The notes beneath the pieces were generated by a model, which saw only the letters and a list, made by a program, of their open reading frames with translations, was not told where the DNA came from and did no database searches. The position numbers and the translations under genes are program-made. A DNA stretch of 52,403 nt from assembly GCA_003240735.1 (NCBI GenBank), contig QFNE01000020.1, positions 1-52,403 on the forward strand, given 5' to 3'. This document shows, one piece after another, positions 31,672-40,341 of the stretch (position 1 is the first letter of the stretch; each line of letters starts with the position of its first letter). The DNA comes from Paracoccus denitrificans (GTDB taxonomy: Bacteria; Pseudomonadota; Alphaproteobacteria; Rhodobacterales; Rhodobacteraceae).

Positions 31672-33048
31672 ATGAAAATCATCATCTGCGGCGCAGGACA
31701 GGTCGGCTGGCAAATCGCCCGCCATCTTGCGGGCGAAGGCAACGACATCATTCTGGTCGACAACGACGCAGCCACCCTGCGCCGGGCGAATGAGCTGCTG
31801 GACGTCCAGGGCGTCGAAGGACACGCAAGCCACCCGGACACGCTGGCGCGCGCAGGGGCCGGTGACTGTGACCTTCTGATCGCTGCGACCCATTCGGATG
31901 AAGTGAACATCGTCGCTTGTGAGGTCGCGAACTCGATCTTCCAGGTGCCCCGCAAGATCGCCCGGCTTCGTGCGGCGTCCTATCTCGACCCCCGCTATGC
32001 CGAAATGTATCGGTCGCATCGTTTGCCCATCGACGTCATCATCTCTCCCGAACGGGAAGTTGCGCATGCGGCCCTTCAACGGCTGATCGCGCCGTCCGCG
32101 TTCGACATGGAGACCTTCATGGACGGGCGGGTCTGGATGATGGGGCTGGCGCTGGATGACGAATGTCCGATCCTGAACACCCCCCTGCGCCAGTTGGACG
32201 ACATGTTTGTCGACAACACCGCCATCGTCGTCGGCATCCGCCGCGGTGGCCGCCTTTTTGCCCCGGAACCCGGGGATTCCCTGCTGGCCGGGGACGAGAT
32301 CTATGTAGTGTGCCCCAAAGGCGATGTGCCGCGCACGCTGGATCGGTTCGGCAAGGCAATGGCCTCGCCCCGTCGTGTCGTCATCGTCGGCGGCGGGAAT
32401 GTTGGCCTTGCCGTGGCGCAGGCGATCGAGAAGTACCACGCCAGCATGACGTCTCGACTGATCGAGCGGAACCTGATCCGCGCCGAACACGCCGCGGATG
32501 AGCTGAAGCGGACCGTCGTTCTGCACGGCGACGGTATGTCGTCCGAATTGCTGGGTGAAGCTGGCGTCCCAAAAGCCGACGCCGTCATGACCCTGACCGA
32601 GGATGACAAGACGAACCTTCTGGGCGCGGTCCGTGCGCGCCAATTGGGCGCGCGCATGGTCATGGCGCTGGTCAATGACCCGTCGCTGGTTCCGCTGCGC
32701 GAGCCCCTGGGCATCGACACGGTGATCGACCCCCGTGCGGCCACCGTATCCACAATTCTGCGCCACATGCGTCACGGTCGGGTGCGCGACCTTTACGTGC
32801 TGGGCGACAGCGAGGCCGAGATGATCGAGGCGCAGGTCCTGCCCAGCTCGGGCATGTCCGGGCGGCTGATCCGTGATCTGGAACTGCCGCGGGGCGCGCT
32901 GATTGGTGCGGTGCTCAAGGGGGACAAGCTGATCAAACCGTTGCCGGACGTGCGGATCGACGGGGGTGACGTCGTCCTGATCTTCGCCCTGTCTCACGAC
33001 GTAAGCGAAATCGAGGCCGCGCTGCAGGTCTCGATCGACTATTTCTGA
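31672..33048 (+). CDS. trkA: Trk system potassium uptake protein, NAD-binding TrkA
   Basis: TrkA (458 aa) is the cytoplasmic gating ring of the Trk potassium transporter. It has two tandem RCK units: the first Rossmann motif is IICGAGQVGWQIARHL (residues 3-18), the second IVGGGNVGLAVAQAIEKY near residue 240. Each is followed by a small RCK_C domain (residues 145-225 and 365-455). The stop overlaps the trkH start by one base (TGATG), so the two subunits are made together. The gene lies 106 bases after the RsbW-like gene. Confidence 0.94.
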   Translation: MKIIICGAGQVGWQIARHLAGEGNDIILVDNDAATLRRANELLDVQGVEGHASHPDTLARAGAGDCDLLIAATHSDEVNIVACEVANSIFQVPRKIARLRAASYLDPRYAEMYRSHRLPIDVIISPEREVAHAALQRLIAPSAFDMETFMDGRVWMMGLALDDECPILNTPLRQLDDMFVDNTAIVVGIRRGGRLFAPEPGDSLLAGDEIYVVCPKGDVPRTLDRFGKAMASPRRVVIVGGGNVGLAVAQAIEKYHASMTSRLIERNLIRAEHAADELKRTVVLHGDGMSSELLGEAGVPKADAVMTLTEDDKTNLLGAVRARQLGARMVMALVNDPSLVPLREPLGIDTVIDPRAATVSTILRHMRHGRVRDLYVLGDSEAEMIEAQVLPSSGMSGRLIRDLELPRGALIGAVLKGDKLIKPLPDVRIDGGDVVLIFALSHDVSEIEAALQVSIDYF

Positions 33049-34736
33049 TGGCGGACCACCGCATCGCCTCGTTCGGATCCCGGTCGCGGCGTCTGCGCGA
33101 CGCGGCTGCGGCCCCCTTGCATGTCCTGCGCTGTCAGCCGCTTTTGCTGCAGTTTGCCCAGATCGTGTCGGTTGCAATGTTCATCCCGGCGATCCACGCG
33201 TGGTCCACTGGCCTGCGAGAGGTCGGTTTCATCTTCTTTCGCAGCGCGATTGGCTGCCTGCTGTTTACATCGCTGATCGGAATTGCCCTGGCGGGCCGCG
33301 CGCGGACCAGCAACCCCCACCGCGTCCTGCTGACCGTGGTTGCGACCTATGCGGTGGTGCCGCTTCTGATGGCACTGCCCGTGATGCAGACACTTCCGGA
33401 TACAGGGTTTTTCAATGCATGGTGGGAAATGCTGTCCTGCCTGACCACCACCGGCGCGACGCTTTATGCGCCTGACCGGGTGCCACCACCCGTCCATCTG
33501 TGGCGCGGAATGGCGGGATGGATGGGTGGGCTGTTCGTCTTGTCGGCAGCGATTGCCTTGATGGCACCTTTGCGGCTGGGCGGATTTGAAATCGTGGGCC
33601 ACGGCGCCACACCCGAGGATCACGCCCCGATCACGCGTGCCGTCAATGCGCGCGTGCGCACCATCGGACTGCCCCGACAGGTGCCCGATGCGGCGGCACG
33701 GATGTGGAAATGGGTGCGTCTCATCGCACCGATCTATGCCGCGCTGACGGCCGCCCTTTGCGTGTTGCTGATGCTGACCGAAAGCGCCGCCCTGCCCGCG
33801 CTGATGCGGGCGATGGGGACGCTCTCGACCAGCGGGGTCACCGCCACGTCCGGCGTCGTCGGCACCGAACAGGGCATCATGGGAGAGGTCTTCGTCGCCG
33901 TCTTCCTGCTGATGGCCCTGACCCGGCGCGGATGGCCCGGCGGCACCGATCTGGAGATCACCCGCAAACTCAGCCGCGACCCGGAATTGCGTGTGGCGAC
34001 CGGCCTGATCCTTGCCGTGACGCTGGTCCTGATTTCGCTCCCGCTTCTCAGCGCGGCCGGGGTGATCCGCCCGGTCGCCGCACCGCCGGCCGAGGCGGGG
34101 ATCTGGGGCAACATTGTACGGGCTATCGGGGTGGCGTGGGGCGCTGGATTCACAGCGTTGTCCTATCTGACGACAACGGGGTGGTCCTCGATTGAATGGG
34201 AACAGGCCCGCAGCTGGTCCGGCTTTGCAGCGCCGGGGCTGATGCTGGCAGGACTTGCGCTGATGGGCGGAGGGATCGCCACCACCGCGGGTGGGGTCAA
34301 GTTGCTGCGCGTCTATGCCTTGGCCCGCCACAGTCAGCGAGAGATGGAAAAGATCATCCTGCCCACATCGGTCGGCGGCGGCGGACCGATGGGGCGGATG
34401 CTGCGCAAGCAGGGCGCGTATTCGGCTTTCATCTTCTTCATGCTTTTCGCGGTCAGCATCGCTATCCTCATCGCGTTGGTGTCGCTGCGCCCGATCCCGA
34501 TCGAGACCGCCACGATCCTGTCGGTCGCGGCGCTGACGAACACCGGCCCGCTGAGCGAGGCGATCCCGCTTATCCCCGCGTTCAACGGCAGCGCCGGAAT
34601 CGCCGGCGCGCCGTGGAGCGGCTGGGCCGGCCTGGCCGCAGAAACCAAGTTCATTCTTGCGCTGGCAATGATCGCGGGGCGGGTCGAAATCCTGGCGATC
34701 CTGGCCCTGATTTCCCCGCATAACTGGCGTCGATAG
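33048..34736 (+). CDS. trkH: Trk system potassium channel subunit TrkH
   Basis: TrkH (562 aa) is the inner-membrane pore. Four pore-loop motifs are seen in order: LTTTGATLYA near residue 138, LSTSGVTATSG near 260, LTTTGWSS near 373 and LTNTGPLSEA near 497. Each carries the conserved Gly that forms the selectivity filter. About ten to twelve hydrophobic segments surround them. The N-terminus has an Arg-rich cytoplasmic tail. The start overlaps the trkA stop. A short hairpin (CCGTT/AACGG, 34749-34762) follows the stop. Confidence 0.93.
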   Translation: MADHRIASFGSRSRRLRDAAAAPLHVLRCQPLLLQFAQIVSVAMFIPAIHAWSTGLREVGFIFFRSAIGCLLFTSLIGIALAGRARTSNPHRVLLTVVATYAVVPLLMALPVMQTLPDTGFFNAWWEMLSCLTTTGATLYAPDRVPPPVHLWRGMAGWMGGLFVLSAAIALMAPLRLGGFEIVGHGATPEDHAPITRAVNARVRTIGLPRQVPDAAARMWKWVRLIAPIYAALTAALCVLLMLTESAALPALMRAMGTLSTSGVTATSGVVGTEQGIMGEVFVAVFLLMALTRRGWPGGTDLEITRKLSRDPELRVATGLILAVTLVLISLPLLSAAGVIRPVAAPPAEAGIWGNIVRAIGVAWGAGFTALSYLTTTGWSSIEWEQARSWSGFAAPGLMLAGLALMGGGIATTAGGVKLLRVYALARHSQREMEKIILPTSVGGGGPMGRMLRKQGAYSAFIFFMLFAVSIAILIALVSLRPIPIETATILSVAALTNTGPLSEAIPLIPAFNGSAGIAGAPWSGWAGLAAETKFILALAMIAGRVEILAILALISPHNWRR

Positions 34737-34802
34737 TGGGCGGGTCGACCGTTGCCGAACGGCACCACTTGCGGCCAGTCAGCGGCCGCCGTCGCCGCTT
34801 TC

Positions 34803-34831
34803 TTGCGCGGGACATGCCCCTCGCCTAGATG
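34803..34831 (+). promoter_or_regulatory. Candidate hfq promoter
   Basis: A -35 TTGCGC (34803-34808), 17-base spacer and -10 TAGATG (34826-34831) lie upstream of hfq. The start would be near 34838, a leader of about 33 bases. The score is modest. No other clear promoter is seen between trkH and hfq. Confidence 0.4.
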
Positions 34832-34870
34832 TGATTCCGTGTGACTACATAATAAAAAAAGGGCCCAAAT

Positions 34871-35104
34871 ATGGCTGGCGACAAACAGAACCTTCAGGAC
34901 GCGTTCCTGAACCACGTCCGCAAGGCCAAGGTGCCCGTCACGATCTTCCTGATCAACGGCGTCAAGCTGCAGGGCGTGATCACATGGTTCGACAACTTCT
35001 GTGTGCTGCTGCGCCGCGACGGACAATCGCAGCTGGTCTACAAGCACGCGATTTCGACCATCATGCCGGGCCAGCCGATCAGCCTTTATGAAGGTGAGGA
35101 CTGA
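34871..35104 (+). CDS. hfq: RNA-binding protein Hfq
   Basis: Hfq (77 aa) is the hexameric RNA chaperone that pairs small RNAs with mRNAs. The Sm1 motif is LINGVKLQGVITWFDNFCVL and Sm2 includes YKHAIST (the KHA pocket) near residue 57. There is almost no C-terminal tail, as is usual in alphaproteobacteria. The A-rich stretch just upstream (AAAAAAAG) serves as an AG-rich ribosome site. hflX starts with its GTG directly after the hfq stop, so they form one unit. Confidence 0.97.
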   Translation: MAGDKQNLQDAFLNHVRKAKVPVTIFLINGVKLQGVITWFDNFCVLLRRDGQSQLVYKHAISTIMPGQPISLYEGED

Positions 35105-36505
35105 GTGGCAGAAACCCACTCGACCGAAAGCCGCCCGACCCGCGCATTCGTCATCCATCCCGATCTGGGGGATCGCCGCGGCCAACGCCGCGCACCTGAC
35201 CTTGCGCTGGACGAAGCCGTCGCGCTGGCCCATGCCCTTCCCGCGATCGAGGTGGTGGGCAGTGCCGTGGCCAAGCTGCGCAATCCGACGCCCGGACTGC
35301 TGTTTTCGACCGGCAAGCTGGAAGAGATGGGCGCCCTGATCAAGGACGCCGAGGCAGAGCTGGTGCTGATCGACGGCCCCCTCACCCCTGTCCAGCAGCG
35401 CAATCTGGAAAAGGAATGGGACGTCAAGATCCTGGATCGGACCGCGCTGATCCTTGAAATTTTTGCCGACCGCGCCCGCACGCGTGAAGGTGTGCTGCAG
35501 GTCGAACTCGCGGCACTGAATTACCAGCGCACGCGGCTTGTCCGCGCGTGGACCCACCTTGAGCGTCAGCGGGGCGGGCTCGGCTTTGTCGGCGGCCCAG
35601 GCGAGACGCAGATCGAGGCTGACCGCCGCGCCATCGACGAACAGACGACCCGTCTGCGCCGTCAGTTGGAACGTGTCGTGCGCACGCGCACGCTGCACCG
35701 CGCGGCCCGTGCCAAGGTGCCCTACCCCATTGTCGCGTTGGTCGGTTACACCAACGCCGGCAAATCGACGCTGTTCAACCGCCTGACCGGCGCCGACGTC
35801 ATGGCCAAGGACATGCTGTTCGCGACGCTCGATCCGACCATGCGGGCGATTCACCTGCCGTCCGCCGATGGCGAGGCAAAAGGGCGCAAGATCATCCTTT
35901 CGGACACGGTGGGATTCATTTCCGACCTGCCGCACGAGCTGGTCGCAGCCTTCCGCGCAACCTTGGAAGAGGTGCTAGAGGCCGATCTGATCCTGCATGT
36001 CCGCGACATCTCGCACCCCGAGACCGAGGAGCAGGCGGGCGACGTCGGAGAGATCATGGACGGCCTTGGCGTCGACGAGGACGTGGCCCTGATCGAGGTC
36101 TGGAACAAGATCGATTCCTTGTCGCCAGAAACCCGCGCGGCGCTGCGCCGCACCGATGCGCGCCGCGACGACGTTCAGGCGGTCAGCGCCTTGACCGGCG
36201 AAGGGCTGGAGGATCTGGTTGCCGCAATCGACATGCGCCTTGCCGACGTTCTGGACGAACCAAGGACCACCGAGGTTGTCATCGTCCCCTTCGCGGATGG
36301 TCGCAAGCGTGCCTGGCTGCATGAGGTCGGCGTCGTTGAGCGCGAAGAGGCGATCGAGGACGGGCAGCAGATGCACGTCGTCTGGACCGAACGTCAGAAA
36401 GCGGCCTTCAACGCCTTGGATGGCCGCCCGGACGATCTGGACGACGATGAAGACGATATCGAAGTCCGCAGGCCCGGTGGCTGGGACCCCTTGAGCGAGG
36501 GTTAG
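35105..36505 (+). CDS. hflX: GTPase HflX
   Basis: HflX (466 aa) is a ribosome-binding GTPase that splits stalled ribosomes. It has an N-terminal HflX domain, a coiled-coil linker (EADRRAIDEQTTRLRRQLER), and a G domain with G1 VGYTNAGKSTLFNRL near residue 215, G3 SDTVGFISDLPH and G4 NKIDS. It begins with GTG at 35105, placed by a GAGGA site in the end of hfq; an earlier start would overlap hfq. hfq-hflX linkage is common in proteobacteria. The C-terminus is acidic (DDLDDDEDDIEVRRPG). It is convergent with ntrX. Confidence 0.94.
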   Translation: MAETHSTESRPTRAFVIHPDLGDRRGQRRAPDLALDEAVALAHALPAIEVVGSAVAKLRNPTPGLLFSTGKLEEMGALIKDAEAELVLIDGPLTPVQQRNLEKEWDVKILDRTALILEIFADRARTREGVLQVELAALNYQRTRLVRAWTHLERQRGGLGFVGGPGETQIEADRRAIDEQTTRLRRQLERVVRTRTLHRAARAKVPYPIVALVGYTNAGKSTLFNRLTGADVMAKDMLFATLDPTMRAIHLPSADGEAKGRKIILSDTVGFISDLPHELVAAFRATLEEVLEADLILHVRDISHPETEEQAGDVGEIMDGLGVDEDVALIEVWNKIDSLSPETRAALRRTDARRDDVQAVSALTGEGLEDLVAAIDMRLADVLDEPRTTEVVIVPFADGRKRAWLHEVGVVEREEAIEDGQQMHVVWTERQKAAFNALDGRPDDLDDDEDDIEVRRPGGWDPLSEG

Positions 36506-36515
36506 GCCCAAAGAC

Positions 36516-36560
36516 GGGGGCTGTCTGCCCCCGGACCCCCGAGGATATTTAGGTGACGAA
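36516..36560. repeat. Intergenic hairpin element, copy B
   Basis: A stem GGGGGC / GCCCCC with loop TGTCT (36516-36532) is followed by CCGGACCCCCGAGGATATTT and GTGACGAA. The part from CCGGACCCCC onward matches copy A at 4711-4750. It lies between the convergent hflX and ntrX genes, where it can end transcripts. The full form here has a complete hairpin; copy A lacks three bases in its right arm. Confidence 0.65.
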
Positions 36561-36598
36561 GAAAACGGGCGCGGCGATCTGGCAGCGCCCGTTTCCAG

Positions 36599-37987
36599 TC
36601 ACTTACCCATCAGCTCTTCTTCGACGCGCACGCCACCGACGACGCCCAGCGACTTCAGCTTGCGATGCAGCGCCGAGCGTTCCATGCCCACGAACTGCGC
36701 GGTGCGGCTGATATTGCCGCCGAAACGGTTGATCTGGGCCAACAGGTATTCCCGCTCGAACAGCTCGCGTGCCTCGCGCAGGGGCAGCGCGGTGATCTGG
36801 GGGCCAAGGGCCAGCGCCTCTCCGTTATCCGGGGTGGCGCCCTGGTTTTCCAGCTCGGACGGTTGGATCGGACCGGTGGTGTCGCCAAGGATCAGCACCC
36901 GTTCGATCACGTTGCGCAATTGCCGGATGTTGCCCGGCCAACGCATCGACTGAAGCGCGGCGATGGTGTCTTCCGGCAGCGCGCGCTGCGGCAACCCTTG
37001 GGTCTTGTGGAACTGTTCGATGAAATGCTGGGCCAGAAGACCAATATCCTCGCGTCGCTCGGACAAGCCCGGGATCACCACGGGAACGACGTTCAGGCGG
37101 TCGAACAACTCCTGCCGAAAGCGGCCGGCGGCGATTTCGGCCGCAAGGTCGCGGTTCGTCGACGAAACCACACGCAGATCGACGCGCACGCGGTCGGTGC
37201 CACCGGCACGCTGGAACTGCTGTTCTGTCAGCACGCGCAGGATTTTCGGCTGTGTGCCCATCGGCATGTCCGCCACCTCGTCAAAGTAGATGACCCCGCC
37301 ATGCGCCTGTTCCAGCAGACCCTGTTCCACCCCACGTTCGGGACTTTCGCGACCAAACAGGATCTCTTCCAGACGCTCAGGTTCCACGGTCGCGCAGGGG
37401 ACGGTGACGAACGGCGCGTTGGACCGCGGGCTTTGCGCGTGGATATAGCGCGCGGCCAGTTCCTTGCCCGCCCCCGGTTCCCCGCTCAGCATCACCCGGC
37501 CATTCGACTTGGCAACCTTGTCCAACTGGTCACGCAGGCGGCGGAACGGGGCCGAATGCCCCAGCATGTCGGTGACTGACAAATCGCGGCGGCGAAGCTG
37601 GCTGTTTTCGCGGCGCAGTCGGCTGGTTTCCACCGCGCGATTGATGACGACCATCAGCTGGTCGATGTTGAAGGGCTTTTCGATGAAGTCATAGGCGCCC
37701 TGACGGATCGCAGCGACCGCAATCTCGATATTCCCGTGACCCGAAATGATGATCACAGGTACGTCGGGGTTGTTGCGCTTGACGGTTTTCAGGATGTCGA
37801 TGCCATCCATCCGGCTGTCCTTCAGCCAGATGTCGAGGATCATCAGCCCCGGTTCATCTGCGTTCAGGGCGGCCACCGCCTCGTCGCTGTTGGCGGCCAT
37901 GCGGGTCTGAAACCCCTCATCCCGCAGGATTTCAGAGATCAGCTCACGGATGTCTTTTTCGTCATCGACGATCAGAATGTCGTTCAT
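36599..37987 (-). CDS. ntrX: Two-component response regulator NtrX
   Basis: NtrX (462 aa) is the regulator partner of NtrY, linked in alphaproteobacteria to nitrogen, redox and envelope control. The receiver domain (1-120) has phospho-acceptor Asp52 and the acidic pair Asp8-Asp9. The AAA+ domain has Walker A GEPGAGKE near residue 167 and Walker B GVIYFDEVADMP near 240, but between them reads FGRESPERGVEQ instead of the GAFTGA loop that contacts sigma-54. The C-terminal Fis-type helix-turn-helix is GGNISRTAQFVGMERSALHRK. The start overlaps the ntrY stop (ATGA). The lack of GAFTGA implies it does not act as a normal sigma-54 activator. Confidence 0.93.
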   Translation of the reverse strand: MNDILIVDDEKDIRELISEILRDEGFQTRMAANSDEAVAALNADEPGLMILDIWLKDSRMDGIDILKTVKRNNPDVPVIIISGHGNIEIAVAAIRQGAYDFIEKPFNIDQLMVVINRAVETSRLRRENSQLRRRDLSVTDMLGHSAPFRRLRDQLDKVAKSNGRVMLSGEPGAGKELAARYIHAQSPRSNAPFVTVPCATVEPERLEEILFGRESPERGVEQGLLEQAHGGVIYFDEVADMPMGTQPKILRVLTEQQFQRAGGTDRVRVDLRVVSSTNRDLAAEIAAGRFRQELFDRLNVVPVVIPGLSERREDIGLLAQHFIEQFHKTQGLPQRALPEDTIAALQSMRWPGNIRQLRNVIERVLILGDTTGPIQPSELENQGATPDNGEALALGPQITALPLREARELFEREYLLAQINRFGGNISRTAQFVGMERSALHRKLKSLGVVGGVRVEEELMGK

Positions 37988-40248
37988 GTGCCTGTCGCCT
38001 CTTCCAGTTTTTGTTTGCGTGCGGGCATCCGCACGGGGTGGCGTTCACGGGGAAGCCGGATTTCAGCAAGTGCGCCGCGGTGCCCGTCAGGTCCGGGCGC
38101 GGCATCGGAAAGGGACAGGCTGCCGCCATGTTCCTCAACGATCTTCTTGACGATGGGCAGGCCAAGCCCGGTGCCGCCCTGCTTCATCGTGACATAGGGT
38201 TCGAACAGACGCGACCGATCCTCGGGCAGACCGACACCGTTGTCGCAGATGCGGATCGTCACGGCATCGGCCTGGGCGGTCATGTCCACCGTGACGTTCG
38301 GGGTCCAGTCGCCGGGCGTGCGGTCACGTACCGCCTCGGCCGCATTCTTGATGAGATTCGTGAAGACCTGCCCCATCATGCCCGGGTCACAATCGACGAT
38401 CACCGGTTCATCCGGGATGTCGGCATGAAGTCCGGCCCCGATTGCGTCACGCTGCATCAGAACGCTGTCGCGCAGAAGGCGCGCCAGATCGGTTTCCTTG
38501 CGATCGGGTTCCGGCATCCGGGCAAAGCGTGAAAATTCATCAACAATGCGCCGCAAGTCATTGGTTTGGCGAACGATCACGTCGGTGTACTGGGCCAGCG
38601 CCTCTTTGTCCTCAGGCGTTTCCACCAGTTTTGAGAACTTGCGCTTGATACGCTCTGCCGACAACTGAATGGGTGTCAGCGGGTTCTTGATCTCGTGTGC
38701 GACGCGGCGGGCGACGTCGCCCCAAGCGGCCATCCGCTGCGCGCTGACCAGATCCGTGACGTCGTCACACGCGATCACATAGCCCTGCACATCCCCATCG
38801 GGCCCGTGACGCACCGCGATCCGGACCAGCAGGCTTTCGATGCGACCGTCGCGGGTGAGCCGGATTTCGTCTTGGACGCTGTCGCCGACCACGTTCGCAA
38901 GGCGGTCGAACAGCGGCACGAATTCAGGCAGCGCGTCGTCCAGCGTGCGGTCGATGTCGCGCGACGGATCAAGCCCCACCATCCGCGTGGCGGACCGGTT
39001 GAGAAAGTCGATTTCCCCGTTTGCGTCCAACCCGATGACCCCAGCCGTCACCGAGGACAGAACAGAATCGAACAGACCGCGCTGTTCATCCGATGCGCGA
39101 TAGCTTCCCTCAAGCTCAGCCCGCTGCGCCTTAAGCTGCCGGGTCATACGGTTGAAGCTTTCGCCCAAAGTCTGGATTTCGTCGCCCGTGTCGGGCTCGG
39201 GAACCTGCACGTCCAGATCACCTTCGCCCACGCGCTCGGACGCAGCAGCAAGGCGACCGATGGGACGCGACAGGCGTTCGGCAAACCACATGCCCAGCCA
39301 GATCGCGGCTGCCACCAGCAACAGTGCAAACCCAAGATAGACCAGCGAGAATTCGAACAGAATGCGTGTCCGGCTGCGTTCCAGGTTCTGATACTGGCCC
39401 GAGGTTTCGCGCGTCTGGTCCAGCAGGCCCCACAGCGCGCCGTCGACGTCCCGAGTGACGTACAGATAGCGGTCGGGCAGTTGCGGCAGGGACACCAGCG
39501 CGCGGAACTCGTCGTTCTGCCAATCCTCGATCAGGACCAGCCCCTGTTCGCGGGCGTCCTGAATCTGCAACTCGCTCGGACGTTCGTACCAGAAGAGGTA
39601 ACTGCGTTCACCACGCGCCCGGATGCCGCCGGTCGCGTCGATGATATAGGCTTCACGCAGGCCGCGCTGGATGCGGCTTTGGCCCTGGGTCAGGATCAGG
39701 CGCAACGACCCGTCATCTAGCAGCGGATCGGCCCGACCCGCGTCATCCAGCAGACCCGCCAGCGCGGTCGCGTCCTGTGTCAGATCTCGGCGGTGCTCTT
39801 CCTGATACGCCTCGGCCGCGGCCTGAGAGGTCGAGACGACCTGGCGCACCTGATGAGAAAACCAGTTCTGCAGGCCGATATTGACCATCAGCCCGGCGAA
39901 CACCGCCACCAGCACGGTGGGGATCAGGGCAATGGCGACGAAAACGCCGACCAGCCGCATGTGCAGCCGCGACCCCGCGGTGGCATTGCGCCGCTGCGCG
40001 ACCATCCGCGCCAGACGCGAGCCGACCAACGCCGTCAGCAGGATCAGATAGATCATATCGGCCAGAAAGACCAAACGCAGGGCGTTGCTTTCCGTCGCCG
40101 GGCCAAGCGGCGCCATCGCCAGATATGTCAGGACCGTCAGCGCGGGGCCAAGCAGCACAAGGATCAGCGTTGCGACGTTTTGAACACGTCGCTTGCGGCG
40201 CAGGCGCACCACCTTTTCCCACTGATGTCTTGCAAGTGAGCCTGCCAC
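37984..40248 (-). CDS. ntrY: Two-component sensor kinase NtrY
   Basis: NtrY (754 aa) is a membrane sensor kinase. Three or four N-terminal helices are seen (about residues 22-44, 58-78 and 93-115), then a periplasmic sensor part, another helix near residue 305, a HAMP linker, a PAS domain (about 390-500) and the kinase core. The H-box is VAHEIKNPLTPIQL near residue 525. N box, G1 (CDNGVGLPED) and G2 (GTGLGLPIVKKI) are intact. It is expected to phosphorylate NtrX, encoded immediately after with an ATGA overlap. ntrC lies upstream, with 93 bases between. Confidence 0.94.
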   Translation of the reverse strand: MAGSLARHQWEKVVRLRRKRRVQNVATLILVLLGPALTVLTYLAMAPLGPATESNALRLVFLADMIYLILLTALVGSRLARMVAQRRNATAGSRLHMRLVGVFVAIALIPTVLVAVFAGLMVNIGLQNWFSHQVRQVVSTSQAAAEAYQEEHRRDLTQDATALAGLLDDAGRADPLLDDGSLRLILTQGQSRIQRGLREAYIIDATGGIRARGERSYLFWYERPSELQIQDAREQGLVLIEDWQNDEFRALVSLPQLPDRYLYVTRDVDGALWGLLDQTRETSGQYQNLERSRTRILFEFSLVYLGFALLLVAAAIWLGMWFAERLSRPIGRLAAASERVGEGDLDVQVPEPDTGDEIQTLGESFNRMTRQLKAQRAELEGSYRASDEQRGLFDSVLSSVTAGVIGLDANGEIDFLNRSATRMVGLDPSRDIDRTLDDALPEFVPLFDRLANVVGDSVQDEIRLTRDGRIESLLVRIAVRHGPDGDVQGYVIACDDVTDLVSAQRMAAWGDVARRVAHEIKNPLTPIQLSAERIKRKFSKLVETPEDKEALAQYTDVIVRQTNDLRRIVDEFSRFARMPEPDRKETDLARLLRDSVLMQRDAIGAGLHADIPDEPVIVDCDPGMMGQVFTNLIKNAAEAVRDRTPGDWTPNVTVDMTAQADAVTIRICDNGVGLPEDRSRLFEPYVTMKQGGTGLGLPIVKKIVEEHGGSLSLSDAAPGPDGHRGALAEIRLPRERHPVRMPARKQKLEEATGT

Positions 40249-40341
40249 CTGCCGCCTCGTTCATTTATGCCACTGCCGCTTGTCAGTCGCGGCTTGTTCT
40301 GTGGCCCGGCGGTGACTGTGCCGGAGCCATCTGTGGCCCTT

